From NCBI GenBank assembly GCA_943908365.1, contig CALTTH010000016.1, positions 1-64,000 on the forward strand: DNA of 64,000 nucleotides. The letters are read 5' to 3'. Shown here one piece after another: positions 26,198 to 35,455 of this stretch (position 1 is its first letter; every line of letters starts with the position of its first letter). The notes under the pieces were generated by a model. The model was not told the DNA's origin and made no database searches. It saw nothing but the letters and a program-made list of their open reading frames with translations. The stretch comes from an uncultured Hyphomicrobiales bacterium. GTDB lineage: Bacteria; Pseudomonadota; Alphaproteobacteria; Rhizobiales; Rhizobiaceae. The position numbers and the translations under genes were made by a program.

Positions 26198-26722
26198 TTA
26201 GCCCTGTGGTAGGCCAGCAAAGATGAAGACGTTGACGCCAAGAGATTTCGGCGTAATCGGAATGGCAGTCGGTGTTGCAGAACCGGCCTTACCCGTCGCT
26301 TGACCAGTGGTCACCTTTGGCTGGGGTATCTTGAGCGTCGTAAGAACGCCGCCGAGGATCGCAGTAATGACGCCAACGGATGTATCAGCGCCCAGAGACG
26401 GCTTGTCATAGGTATGGTCGTGCTCAGGCAGGTGCGCGGCAGTGAGCTTCACCTCCGCGACACCCGTCACCTTGCCGACACTGATAGATCCGCCGGCCAT
26501 TACGAACGCAAGCCCGCGCACATCAAGCAACTTAAACTTCCCGCCCGTCGATCCCGGCAAAAACCATTCGGCAACCTTGAACTTATTGACGAAGGCCGGA
26601 TAAGCCGCGCGATCGTATTCTGTCACACCATCTGGCTTTAGCCAGCCAGGACGCGCCTCGTCATTGAGCGTGAAGTTCAGCGTGCCAAGGCGAGCGAGTG
26701 CGTTCGAAGCTGGAACTTGCAT
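26198..26722 (-). CDS. Phage tail collar/fibre-like protein
   Basis: A 174-aa protein with features of phage tail collar proteins: a W-x-PDG segment, FLPGSTGGKFKLLDVRG and an HLPEHDH motif, followed by a Gly/Ala-rich stretch and a short IPITPKSLGVNVFI tail. Its start shares a base with the previous stop (TGATG), so it is coupled to it. Probably a distal fibre or receptor-binding component of the lost tail. Confidence 0.7.
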   Translation of the reverse strand: MQVPASNALARLGTLNFTLNDEARPGWLKPDGVTEYDRAAYPAFVNKFKVAEWFLPGSTGGKFKLLDVRGLAFVMAGGSISVGKVTGVAEVKLTAAHLPEHDHTYDKPSLGADTSVGVITAILGGVLTTLKIPQPKVTTGQATGKAGSATPTAIPITPKSLGVNVFIFAGLPQG

Positions 26723-27339
26723 CAGGGCCACCATTTGTTGTCGGTGAAGTCGAGCGGAATCGGCGTCATCTTCTTGAGCGCCGACGCGGCGAGGATATGC
26801 TTGCTACCCCATGTCGCCGCAACCATTGCGAAAGAGACCATATCCGGCGCTGACATCTGCACATGGCTGTTATCGGCTGCGATCCAGTAGAAGTCGGCCT
26901 CCGGATCGAACCACCGAAGATCGCCATCCTGAGCGCCCTGCACGATTTTCACCGATGCGGCTGTTGCCATAGACCGGATGTTATCGAGATCGAACTGGCG
27001 CGACTGAAAGAACACGCCGTTATAGGTGAAGCCGGCAGCAATCCGTTGATCGCGCTCAGCGTCAACATCGAGGCTTGTGAAGACGATCTGCTGCAGCGAG
27101 TTCACCAACTTCGGCAAACCATTCACTACCTGCAGAGATGTCGAAACGACTTGATATCCTGCTGGTACCGGATCGGCATCTTGGATGATGTGAAGCTCGT
27201 AACCGCGCAGCGCCCACCCATCATAAGCTGGCGAGACTTGCGACCCGTCAGGAAGAGAAACCCAACCGCCCTCTGGAAACTGCCCGAGGATGTCCATCCG
27301 GTTCATCACCGTGTTGTTTTTGAGAAGTGCAAGCATCAT
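26722..27339 (-). CDS. Prophage tail-associated protein
   Basis: A 205-aa protein between the 40-aa gene and the collar gene. The segment around 110-180 (DAERDQRIAAGFTYNGVFFQSR... DNIRSMATAAS) resembles the DUF4376 domain found in phage tail fibre assembly proteins. The start at 27339 overlaps the upstream stop as TGATG; an in-frame ATG at 27348 is less likely. Confidence 0.65.
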   Translation of the reverse strand: MMLALLKNNTVMNRMDILGQFPEGGWVSLPDGSQVSPAYDGWALRGYELHIIQDADPVPAGYQVVSTSLQVVNGLPKLVNSLQQIVFTSLDVDAERDQRIAAGFTYNGVFFQSRQFDLDNIRSMATAASVKIVQGAQDGDLRWFDPEADFYWIAADNSHVQMSAPDMVSFAMVAATWGSKHILAASALKKMTPIPLDFTDNKWWP

Positions 27340-27461
27340 CAGACCCATGTCAGACCGCCAAACACGCGGTTGAGCGACGCCGCCCAGCCGGTGCCAACGC
27401 CAGTCACCATAGCGCTGCCATTGACGAGGCTGATTTGCCCCGTCGTGTAAGGTGTGGTCAT
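27339..27461 (-). CDS. 40-aa prophage protein
   Basis: A very short gene between the tail-tip gene and the DUF4376-like gene. The product contains NGSAMVTGVGTGWAASLNRV, resembling the N-terminus of longer phage particle proteins. It is either a genuine mini-gene or a truncated one. Its stop overlaps the next start (TGATG), which supports translation. Confidence 0.5.
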   Translation of the reverse strand: MTTPYTTGQISLVNGSAMVTGVGTGWAASLNRVFGGLTWV

Positions 27462-27469
27462 GTTGGTGA

Positions 27470-30244
27470 TTACCTTTTAAAGATCAGGCCGATTAGGCCG
27501 ATATTAGAAAGCACGCCGCTGGCAACTGTGGTACGCAGCCTGATGATTGTCTCTGTTCGTCCATCATTCGGGATGGAGTAGACCGTAAACTGCGGCCCGG
27601 ACGATTCCCTATACGGTCCCGGGTTGGCTCCGGCCGCACTTACATTCGACACTTTCAGAGATATGGGCGACCCTGTCGTTATATCTTCCAAGATCATCGC
27701 TCCCGATACGGAACCTGAACCCGACGGCTGGAGCAGGTAGTTGTAGTCGAGCCTTGCCTTGAATGTCTGACCGGACTCCGCGATGCCGTGGCTAAGCGTA
27801 ATTTGCGCTGGCAACACGTTCTCAACGGATTGAACGACCGACACAGCACCTGGGGCAATGTTGCTAGACCCAACGAGAAGGTTCTCAATCTGCGCCTGCG
27901 CTATTGAGGCGTTGATGATTTTGACAATGCCATCATCTACTGCAAAGACTGGCAAAGCACCGTCATCCGTCAGGATTGTGAACTTGTCGGCAAGAAAGCC
28001 AACCTCTGACACCTGGATGCCGCCAACAGTCCGTATCTGAATATAGAAGCCACTCTCTTCGAACTCGTCTTCAGTGCCCGCTCGGAGCATTATAGCGAAG
28101 CGCACCAGAACGTCAGTCGGACTTGCTACAGCCCTGAAGCTCACCAGACCTTCAGCAAAGTTCTCACCAAACGAGGCAGACAGCGCCGTGAGAGTTTCGG
28201 CAAGAGCTTCACTCTCCGAGACGCGAACACGCTTTTCCTCGACGATCTCAGCGCGCGCGGCGCCGAGTTCCCTGCGCATCTTCTGCCGATCTAACTGCGC
28301 TACAGCATCCGATAGAGAAGACGCCATTGTGGATTCTTCAAGGCGAAGCCGAAGATCGTCCAAATCTCCAGCTAGACCTGTGAAGACCGAACGAACATCT
28401 GCACCTATCGCAGCCAACGAAGACCTGATCGAGGAATACCCTGTTGCCGACAAAGACGTGACCCAGGGAGTGAAGGTTCGAAACCTGTCTGGAACAGTCG
28501 TGATTGTCGCGCGGGCATCGTAGATCACGCCAGATTGCACGTCCTTCGAAGTCTCATAGCTGCCCTTCTCAGGCTCATTGCTGGCGTCGGTATAGACAGC
28601 CGTCTTCCCATTGATTCGATACTCGAAGCGGACCTGCGTTATCGTCGGGTCATCCGGGGGATCCCAGATGAAACGAACGGTAGGCTGTTCGAAACCATCC
28701 GCGCCTTGAATCAGGCCCGTCTCAATCCGGAAGCCTGAAACCGTGGTGATGATCGAAGGGTTGACTGGTGACGTGGGCGGAATGACGACCGGGCCAGGCT
28801 CGATATCGTCGTCATCGTAGATGCCTGCGCTGGTCTCCGACAGGGTGAGCGTGATGTCGAAGCTTTCGTCACATGCCCATTCCGAGATCATCCATTCGCG
28901 GCCGGCGTAGGTGACCCATTCACCTTCCTGCACCTGAAGACCCAGACGACGGCTCACAGGGACGGTTGCCGTGCCACCCATGCGGTTTTGGCGATAGCGG
29001 ATCGTCAAAAGGTATTGCGCGATATCAGGGTCAGTGACCTGCAGGAAGTCATTGCTTGCCTGACGATTGCGGCCATCAGCAGCTATGTCGGCGTTCACAT
29101 AGATCGGCTTGAGGCTCTGGGGGTTCCAGTTGTCAGAGATCGACATGAACTGACCGGAAAGATGGTTGAACCGCTCAAAAGCCGACTTGCGGAACTGTAT
29201 ATCAGATGAACGCTCTACGTCGATATCCGCGGCAGTTATCTCTGCAACAGGGATTTGCGGCGCACCTGCAATCACGCCAGAAAGGCCACGGCGGTTGAGG
29301 CCATAGCCGGCCATCGCGTCGTCAAACTCTTTCAGGATCTCAGTATGGTCATCGGCACCCGTCACCCATAAGGAACACTCGTAGGTTGGTTTGCCGTTCT
29401 TGAGCGTGTCGCAGACATTCATTGCCGCAAAGTAAGTGGGCAGGTCAATCTGACCGAGGCTCTTCCCTTCCCCAATCAGTGTCCGTCCGGAAATCATTGC
29501 TCGCAAACCGAGCTGATAGTTCAGACGGTGAACGGCTGGGTTCCTAGTATGTGCCCACGTAGCAGGATCGTTTATACGCTGCGAACCAGACCCACCGGAA
29601 ACAGTGGAGTCCTTGCGCGGGTCATATTCTCGCAAACCACGCAAGACAAACTCGAAATCCGGCTTGCCTTTCTCGAACAGATCGCTGTCGTAGGTGCGCT
29701 CGACAACAACATATGCCTTCCCAGCGTTGGTGCTTAAGCTTTTCCAGTAGTTCCCGAGGCTGGCTGTGTCATTGACCAACTTCATATCGGCGACTTGGCC
29801 GGGGCGACCGTCATAGAACCGAATAGAAACCGCCGATCCGAAACCGGCTACTCGATAGTGAGCGGCCTCACCGCCAATTTTGGCGACAGGAAACAAGTCT
29901 TTTTTCTCGCCATAGGCAAAGCAGTAGGGCTCCAATCCGTCGCACCAGCCATCAGACAAAACGAAGACTTCTGCGTTGACCTTATTGCCAGCTCCCCACT
30001 TCGCGTAGAATGTCCGCTGCCCCTTGGTCTTGCCGATTCCAAACAGAGCTTCAACATCAACGTCGCCACCATACTTTGTCTCGCCCTGAACAGCCGTGTA
30101 CGAGCGCTTCTTGGGGCGCTTGAGATAGCTGAATGCGAGGCTTGTGCCGAACGCGAGTGCGCCACCGATGAGGGACGCGGCAAGCGCGGATCCAGCAAAG
30201 AGCGCTCCGGCAATCGCCGTGCCAATCGCAGTGAAAATTGCCAT
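27470..30244 (-). CDS. Phage tail tip/host specificity protein (gpJ-like)
   Basis: A 924-aa protein with a hydrophobic Gly/Ala-rich N-terminus (about 1-40) typical of rhizobial tail-tip proteins, a central hub-like region (100-480) and fibronectin-type and helical C-terminal parts. It probably formed the baseplate hub of a siphovirus-like tail. I start at the ATG at 30244; an in-frame GTG lies at 30250. No clear ribosome-binding site precedes either, and the divergent gene begins 8 bases away, which suggests lost upstream DNA. Confidence 0.8.
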   Translation of the reverse strand: MAIFTAIGTAIAGALFAGSALAASLIGGALAFGTSLAFSYLKRPKKRSYTAVQGETKYGGDVDVEALFGIGKTKGQRTFYAKWGAGNKVNAEVFVLSDGWCDGLEPYCFAYGEKKDLFPVAKIGGEAAHYRVAGFGSAVSIRFYDGRPGQVADMKLVNDTASLGNYWKSLSTNAGKAYVVVERTYDSDLFEKGKPDFEFVLRGLREYDPRKDSTVSGGSGSQRINDPATWAHTRNPAVHRLNYQLGLRAMISGRTLIGEGKSLGQIDLPTYFAAMNVCDTLKNGKPTYECSLWVTGADDHTEILKEFDDAMAGYGLNRRGLSGVIAGAPQIPVAEITAADIDVERSSDIQFRKSAFERFNHLSGQFMSISDNWNPQSLKPIYVNADIAADGRNRQASNDFLQVTDPDIAQYLLTIRYRQNRMGGTATVPVSRRLGLQVQEGEWVTYAGREWMISEWACDESFDITLTLSETSAGIYDDDDIEPGPVVIPPTSPVNPSIITTVSGFRIETGLIQGADGFEQPTVRFIWDPPDDPTITQVRFEYRINGKTAVYTDASNEPEKGSYETSKDVQSGVIYDARATITTVPDRFRTFTPWVTSLSATGYSSIRSSLAAIGADVRSVFTGLAGDLDDLRLRLEESTMASSLSDAVAQLDRQKMRRELGAARAEIVEEKRVRVSESEALAETLTALSASFGENFAEGLVSFRAVASPTDVLVRFAIMLRAGTEDEFEESGFYIQIRTVGGIQVSEVGFLADKFTILTDDGALPVFAVDDGIVKIINASIAQAQIENLLVGSSNIAPGAVSVVQSVENVLPAQITLSHGIAESGQTFKARLDYNYLLQPSGSGSVSGAMILEDITTGSPISLKVSNVSAAGANPGPYRESSGPQFTVYSIPNDGRTETIIRLRTTVASGVLSNIGLIGLIFKR

Positions 30245-30252
30245 ACCCACGC

Positions 30253-30723
30253 ATGAAATGGAATGTTCAGAAGAGCTACCCGGAGTGGGTCACTAGAGAA
30301 AAATCAGAGGCGACGGTTGAGCCGCTTTATTCGGCAGCGTCGTTATATGGGCTCCTCTCCACCATCGCAGACATTCAGCGTGAGAACGCGGAACTGCGAC
30401 CGTATAAAGACGAATTGCTTCGATTGGCTGAAGCGGTAGGCGAGAAAGACGACCCTTTCGCAGCATGGGAGCATCTGGAACCAGCTCTGGCCCGCGCCGA
30501 GGCAGCAGAGGCCGAGGCAAGGCGGCTGCGCGAACTTCTCAAACCATTCGCGAAGGAGGCCGACAATTGGCACGATAGCGTTCCTGACGACCATCGAACC
30601 CTGTGCACCGAGCCAAACTCGACAACAGCCCACCCCGGCTCAGAGACCGACTTTACCGTCGGTGATCTGCGCCGCGCCCGCACCGCCCTCGCCAGCACAG
30701 CAGGAGACGACCATGCAGAGTGA
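30253..30723 (+). CDS. Prophage early-region hypothetical protein (coiled coil)
   Basis: A 156-aa protein with a long Glu/Ala/Arg-rich helical stretch (about 35-100, ARAEAAEAEARRLRELL). No family recognised. It lacks a good ribosome-binding site and begins 8 bases from the divergent tail-tip gene, so its 5' end may have been remade by deletion. It overlaps the next gene by 11 bases. Confidence 0.55.
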   Translation: MKWNVQKSYPEWVTREKSEATVEPLYSAASLYGLLSTIADIQRENAELRPYKDELLRLAEAVGEKDDPFAAWEHLEPALARAEAAEAEARRLRELLKPFAKEADNWHDSVPDDHRTLCTEPNSTTAHPGSETDFTVGDLRRARTALASTAGDDHAE

Positions 30724-31378
30724 CATCGATAAACGTACCGGTCGCCCGTACGGGGATCACGAAACACCGCTGCAGGCAATAACTTACAGCGTCGAAGTGC
30801 TTAAGGTCGAGCGCGACACATTCCTAAAATCATGGATGGAAGGCGATCTGGACGAGTGGCCGGAATTCTACGAATGGCTGGCAAAGCAGCCGGTCGAAGC
30901 CGCCCTATCGACGGACGCGGAGCCGGTGGGATACACGGATCAATCCGAACTCACCAACGACCAAGGCCATGGTATATTTGCCCACGCAAGTTCTGATCGC
31001 AAGTGGCTCGGAGATAACCCCATTGCTCTCTACTCCGAGCCGGTGAAGACCGCACCAGCCGTGGCGGTGAAGGCGATTGAGGCCGTGTGGAAGTACAGCC
31101 TTGTGATTGAAAGCAGCGTACGCAGAGGTGACGGCCCAGACCAGTACGCGGGCGTGACTGAAGCTCTACGGTTGGTGAAGGAGGCTCGCTCCGCCCTCTC
31201 CGCACAGGTGCAGGACGTGGCGGGGTGGTGGCTCGCTCCAGACGACGCGACGGAAGAGATGATTGCCGCCGCGCTCAAGGTGGACTGGTCGAACGAAAAC
31301 GAAGCAGCCGCCGCCCACAATATCTGGCACGCCATGCGCTCCGCCTCTCCCGCCCCCAAGCATGGAGAGGAAGGATGA
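30713..31378 (+). CDS. Prophage early-region hypothetical protein
   Basis: A 221-aa acidic protein of unknown function, preceded by AGGAGACGACC. Residues 60-115 (GYTDQSELTNDQGHGIFAHA...IALYSEPV) resemble short repeated segments found in phage proteins annotated only as hypothetical. The C-terminal part (EEMIAAALKVDW...IWHAMRSA) is a second recognisable phage-type segment. It overlaps the following gene by ATGA. Confidence 0.6.
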   Translation: MQSDIDKRTGRPYGDHETPLQAITYSVEVLKVERDTFLKSWMEGDLDEWPEFYEWLAKQPVEAALSTDAEPVGYTDQSELTNDQGHGIFAHASSDRKWLGDNPIALYSEPVKTAPAVAVKAIEAVWKYSLVIESSVRRGDGPDQYAGVTEALRLVKEARSALSAQVQDVAGWWLAPDDATEEMIAAALKVDWSNENEAAAAHNIWHAMRSASPAPKHGEEG

Positions 31379-31896
31379 GCGACCTGATCGAACGACTGCG
31401 CAAAGGCACAGTGACGCAGCCTGGCAATCAGCATCCCACGACCGACGACGTGGATAATGCTGATACGCTGATGGACGAAGCCGCAGACGAAATCACCCGT
31501 CTCCGCACAGCCCTATCCGAAGCAGAGAAGCGCGAGAGGGAGGCAAGAGCGAATGCTGTCGAGGACGTTCTGTCTGCCCTGACCGCGCATGAACTTTATC
31601 AGTATCGACCCAAAGCGTTTCAGGGTTTCATCGAATACGCCAGAAGCACTGTCGCCAAGAGCGAGGAAATCCCTCTAACATTGGCAACAGCAGCTTACGA
31701 TCTAGCGTCTTTGGCTGGCTCCATAAACTGGCGCGGCGGAGAAAATCAGAAAGAGTGGCTGGATGATCTGCGCCAACATATCGAGTTGGTTCAATCGCTC
31801 TGCAAGCCATACCGATCTGCCATCCGCGCCCTCATCCCCTCCGAACCTCAACCAGAGAAAGACAAGAGCCAGGATGATGCGGAGGGGTGGGTGTGA
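31375..31896 (+). CDS. Prophage early-region hypothetical protein
   Basis: A 173-aa protein beginning MSDLIERLRKG, an N-terminus common among phage early proteins, followed by a helical segment (DEAADEITRLRTALSEAEKRERE). No function assignable. Translationally coupled at both ends by overlapping stop and start codons. Confidence 0.6.
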   Translation: MSDLIERLRKGTVTQPGNQHPTTDDVDNADTLMDEAADEITRLRTALSEAEKREREARANAVEDVLSALTAHELYQYRPKAFQGFIEYARSTVAKSEEIPLTLATAAYDLASLAGSINWRGGENQKEWLDDLRQHIELVQSLCKPYRSAIRALIPSEPQPEKDKSQDDAEGWV

Positions 31897-32150
31897 TGGC
31901 CGGACCTCTCACTGAAGGCGAGAAGATCGTTTCAGAAGCAGCGGCCAACGCCGAAAAGGCTTCGCGCGAACTCATGCCCTACCTTTACCGATGGGATAGA
32001 CAAGGCCGGAAAGGCCAGCAGTGCGATGTCCTGATCCGCACCAAAGTCATGAATAGCTGCCTCGTCCAGTTTGCCGACGGCTACAAAATGGTGACGAGCC
32101 GCAACGCGCTGATGAAGAATCAAGCGGCGCTTGAAAGGAGCGAGGGATGA
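31896..32150 (+). CDS. Prophage small hypothetical protein
   Basis: An 84-aa basic protein starting where the previous gene stops (TGATG). The middle reads QGRKGQQCDVLIRTKVMNSCLVQFADGYKMVTSRNALMK, a compact beta-type pattern found in small phage proteins of unknown role. Confidence 0.6.
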   Translation: MAGPLTEGEKIVSEAAANAEKASRELMPYLYRWDRQGRKGQQCDVLIRTKVMNSCLVQFADGYKMVTSRNALMKNQAALERSEG

Positions 32151-32398
32151 CGACACCCGCCCTTATCAAGCAAGCGGACCTGAAGCGCATGGCTGAGATC
32201 GCCAAGACCCAAGGCGTCCGTGTCGAGATCGAAGTCGATGGCAAGATATTCCGTGTTGCCCCCGATATCCCCGATAATCACAAGCAATCGTCCGTTGACC
32301 GTGACATTGCATATGGTGGCAATAGCCTCTCCGAATGGAGGGCGCGCCGTGAAGGTAAATCTAGTGGGAATTCACCGCGTCAAAAAGGTACTCGCTGA
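32147..32398 (+). CDS. Prophage small protein, possible excisionase-position gene
   Basis: An 83-aa basic protein with a short helical KRMAEIAKTQGV segment followed by a beta hairpin (VRVEIEVDGKIFRVAPD). It overlaps the previous gene by ATGA and the integrase start by about 50 bases. The place just upstream of and overlapping int is where excisionases often lie, but no HTH of known Xis type is evident. Confidence 0.6.
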   Translation: MTTPALIKQADLKRMAEIAKTQGVRVEIEVDGKIFRVAPDIPDNHKQSSVDRDIAYGGNSLSEWRARREGKSSGNSPRQKGTR

Positions 32399-33425
32399 CG
32401 GTACCGAAACTTATTATTTCTATGCATGGCGGGGCGGCCCGAGGATGATGGCTGACCCCAAGAATGAGAATGAATTTATCGCGGAGTATGTGCGGCTGAC
32501 CCGCGACAGAAAAGACGCGCCATATACCGGCTGCCTTGCCGAGATCATCCGGCAGTATCTCAAATCACCGACATACCTCAATCTCAAGCCGAGTACTCGC
32601 GAAGGTTACGATTTCGCGATCAAGGCAATCGAGACCATGTTCTTCGACATGCCAGCCTCGAAAATATCGGCTCCAGGCGCAAGGACCACATTCCTTGAAT
32701 GGCGTGACGAGATAGCAGAAAAACACCCGCGCAAAGCCGATCTCTACATGAGCGTGCTGAAACGCATCCTCTGGTTCGGTCTGGATCGAGAGATGATAGA
32801 GCGTCACCCGCTGGAGCGCGTCGAGAAGATAAGCGACGGCAGCCGCCGCGATGTGATCTGGACAGACGAGGATATTCACACTTTCCGCAACGGCGTACTG
32901 AACCTGGATTCCACAAGCAAAAAGGACAAATGGCTGAAGACGCCGGCGCCGGAACCATTGGTGCGGGCGATGATGCTCGCGATCTGGACTGGGCAAAGAC
33001 AGGGGGATTTGCTGAAGCTCACATGGAAGGCATACGACGGCCATTCCATCTACCTGCGCCAGTCGAAGACCGGATCGCATGTCAGGGTAAAGGTCTCTGA
33101 GGAGCTTAAGAGCTATCTGGACAACGTGAAGAAGTCCGATGCTGTGACCATTCTGACAAACGGCCAAGGCCAGCCATGGGCGACCGGCTTTAAATCTTCA
33201 TGGCGTAAGGCCGTGGAGAAGGCAGGCATTGAGGGGAAAACATTCCATGACCTGAGAGGGACATTTGTCACCTTGGCCTATCGGAATGGAGCGTCGATCA
33301 AGGAGATCGCCGAGGTGTCAGGACACTCGGAAAAGGACGCTGAGACGATCATCCGCAAGCACTATCTCGTGTCGAGTGCGGCGGTGGAGAAGATCGAAAA
33401 GAGAACGCCGGCTGTAAACCGGTAA
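32349..33425 (+). CDS. int: Tyrosine-type site-specific integrase
   Basis: A 358-aa phage integrase. The catalytic residues are visible: Arg217 (TGQRQGD), Lys240, His300/Arg303 (HDLR), His326 (SGHS) and Tyr339. An N-terminal arm-binding region and core-binding domain (about 60-165) precede the catalytic domain. The likely start is the GTG at 32349. It ends 49 bases before the tRNA-Pro core repeat, the usual geometry for tRNA-targeting integrases. Its 3' end carries one of the arm-type repeats. Confidence 0.93.
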   Translation: MKVNLVGIHRVKKVLADGTETYYFYAWRGGPRMMADPKNENEFIAEYVRLTRDRKDAPYTGCLAEIIRQYLKSPTYLNLKPSTREGYDFAIKAIETMFFDMPASKISAPGARTTFLEWRDEIAEKHPRKADLYMSVLKRILWFGLDREMIERHPLERVEKISDGSRRDVIWTDEDIHTFRNGVLNLDSTSKKDKWLKTPAPEPLVRAMMLAIWTGQRQGDLLKLTWKAYDGHSIYLRQSKTGSHVRVKVSEELKSYLDNVKKSDAVTILTNGQGQPWATGFKSSWRKAVEKAGIEGKTFHDLRGTFVTLAYRNGASIKEIAEVSGHSEKDAETIIRKHYLVSSAAVEKIEKRTPAVNR

Positions 33426-33439
33426 CTTCTCTGTAAACC
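33412..33439. promoter_or_regulatory. Integrase arm-type sites, right end
   Basis: CTGTAAACC occurs at 33412-33420 and, extended to TCTCTGTAAACC, at 33428-33439, 16 bases apart in direct orientation just inside the right core site. The longer form is identical to 23058-23069 at the other end of the element. Confidence 0.6.
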
Positions 33440-33473
33440 GCAATCTGGGGGATTGCGTGTAAGTCCTTGATTT

Positions 33474-33552
<79 letters not shown>

Positions 33553-33670
33553 ACACAAGAGAGGCGTTTATATAGAAGGCGTCTCGCGCGCAACCGAAAA
33601 AACGATCAGCCCCAGACAAAATGAGAGAATGTTGATTTCTTGAGACTGCGGTCTTTAAACGCAAGGTCAC

Positions 33671-34231
33671 CTACATCCGCGCCAAACTGTTTTCGATCCG
33701 CTCCCAACTCTCATCCATGGGATAGGCGGCGGACACGACGGGCACGCCCAAGTGTCCGTAGCGGATGGACAATTGCTTCTCCGCAGTCTCAGGATCGACC
33801 CCTGCGATCTTACCCAGATAGATGGCTGAGGCGAGACCTGTCCGGTCGGATCCAGATCGACAGTGGATGAGGATGGGTTTTGGTGACGTACGCATAATCT
33901 CGACCAGCGCTTCCGCCTTATCCATTGAAAGCGCCTCACGGGCCGACATGGCGAAATCAACGTGATGGACCCCGAGCGCCTTGGACTCGGAAACCTCGTC
34001 CTTGTACCAGGTGGACCCGTCGTTTTCACCGCGCAGATTGATGACGGTCTTGATGCTGTGTTGCTTCACGTAAAGCGCCAATTGCTCGGCACTTGGCTGG
34101 TTCGAGCGATAGAGTTCGCCGGCCAGCACCTCATGGAAGTTTCCGGAAAGCTGAAGGAAGCCCAAATAGCCGAAGAAACTCAGCAGCATTACCGCCACGG
34201 CGCTCATGAGGGTAATCAGTTTTTTGCGCAT
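33671..34231 (-). CDS. Membrane-anchored tyrosine/dual-specificity-type phosphatase
   Basis: A 186-aa protein with an N-terminal membrane helix (about 5-25) and a cysteine-phosphatase domain whose P-loop reads HCRSGSDRTG. The domain would lie in the periplasm if the anchor is a signal anchor. The start at 34231 has GGAAG nine bases upstream; the ATG at 34240 directly abuts it. Related enzymes act on phosphotyrosine or on lipid phosphates such as phosphatidylglycerophosphate. It lies 99 bases downstream of a DedA-type gene on the same strand. Confidence 0.85.
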   Translation of the reverse strand: MRKKLITLMSAVAVMLLSFFGYLGFLQLSGNFHEVLAGELYRSNQPSAEQLALYVKQHSIKTVINLRGENDGSTWYKDEVSESKALGVHHVDFAMSAREALSMDKAEALVEIMRTSPKPILIHCRSGSDRTGLASAIYLGKIAGVDPETAEKQLSIRYGHLGVPVVSAAYPMDESWERIENSLARM

Positions 34232-34330
34232 AATATCCATCTTCCAACTGCTATTGGCGAAACGGATAGATGCTGAGGCTGACATCAAGATGAACGTTCT
34301 CGCCCAACGAACGGGCAAGTCGGCATCGTG

Positions 34331-34918
34331 TCACCGGACGAAGATATAGACGGCGTAGACGGCAATCAGGGCGCTGGCGACAAGTGCCGCGATCATGCCG
34401 AGGCGCTTTTCGATGAAGTGCCGAATGCTTTCGCCGTAACGCTGTAACAGACCAGCTAGAATGAAGAAGCGTGCGCCGCGCGTCACGACCGCGGTGATGA
34501 TAAAAAGGCCGAGGCTGATATTGGCGGCACCGGACAGGATCGTCACCACCTTGATAGGCGGAAGGTGTGCGAGGCCTGAGGTTATCAGTAGAAGCACGAT
34601 TGTTTCGTAATCGACCGAGGCCTTCAGATGCTCGAACGCATCCAGCTTGCCGTAGAACTCCAGGAGCGGACGGGCAACGCTTTCAAAGGCGTAATGGCCT
34701 AGATACCATCCAGCAATGCCGCCGAGGACCGATGCCATCGTTGCGACTGTTGCGTAGAACATCGCTTTGCGGGGCTTTGCCAGAACCATGGGCAGAAACA
34801 GAACATCGGCCGGAAGGAAGAAGATCGAGCTTTCGACAAAGGCAATGATCGCCAGCCACCAGACGGCGGTTTTGCGTGCTGCAAGGTTCATCGCCCAGGC
34901 ATAAAGACCCTTCAGCAT
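34331..34918 (-). CDS. YqaA/DedA-type (VTT domain) membrane protein
   Basis: A 195-aa inner-membrane protein of the SNARE-associated/DedA superfamily, with re-entrant-type segments VESSIFFLPADVLFLPMVLA and GLAHLPPIKVVTILSGAA and a GLLQRYG segment. Superfamily members act in undecaprenyl-phosphate or phospholipid translocation. It is followed by the phosphatase gene, possibly as a two-gene transcript. Confidence 0.85.
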   Translation of the reverse strand: MLKGLYAWAMNLAARKTAVWWLAIIAFVESSIFFLPADVLFLPMVLAKPRKAMFYATVATMASVLGGIAGWYLGHYAFESVARPLLEFYGKLDAFEHLKASVDYETIVLLLITSGLAHLPPIKVVTILSGAANISLGLFIITAVVTRGARFFILAGLLQRYGESIRHFIEKRLGMIAALVASALIAVYAVYIFVR

Positions 34919-35231
34919 TTTCGTCTCCGTTCAATCCAACGATTTTTGCATCAGATAGGCGCAACCACGTCTGGCTCTCTCGCCTCAGCCCAGTTCGAAG
35001 CGGTATTTGCGAATTGCCATACCGACCAAATGCGCCAATGGCAAATGATGCGGCGCAACATTATGACGCTCGATACACAAAAATGCTGCGGCGCGAAAGG
35101 TAAAATTCCAGGAGTTGATGACTATGCACGCCTTGTATTGCTGCAGCGCAGTCGAAACTCCTTTTATTCTGGCATTTCCATTGATTCGGCGTAGAATGAA
35201 AATGCGAGGACATACTGAGGAGGAGACAGTT
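34919..35231. other. Intergenic region
   Basis: About 310 bases between the DedA-type gene and the 33-aa gene. In-frame codons run from 35115 into the miniprotein, but the much better ribosome-binding site at 35219-35226 argues for the short product. No repeat or known promoter motif was identified. Confidence 0.35.
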
Positions 35232-35333
35232 ATGGACTACGTTAATTTCTTTACTTCGCTGAACCCATTTATTCTCGGCATATTGATGATTGTGCTTTTG
35301 CTGGGCGCCTACAACAAGTGGGTTTCGCACTAA
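35232..35333 (+). CDS. 33-aa hydrophobic miniprotein
   Basis: An ATG preceded by an excellent GAGGAGGAG site encodes a 33-residue peptide with a single membrane helix (NPFILGILMIVLLLGAYN). No known family. An upstream extension of the frame is open, but translation from 35232 is favoured. Confidence 0.55.
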   Translation: MDYVNFFTSLNPFILGILMIVLLLGAYNKWVSH

Positions 35334-35455
35334 CGATTTGGCAGCCCGCGCAATATCCACAATTGTCACCGCACCTGCTTGGAGCATTTGCGGATAGTCA
35401 CTTGTGGCCATGAATGCTATCACTCTCGGAGCTCTAATTGATTTCGGGAGAAGGC

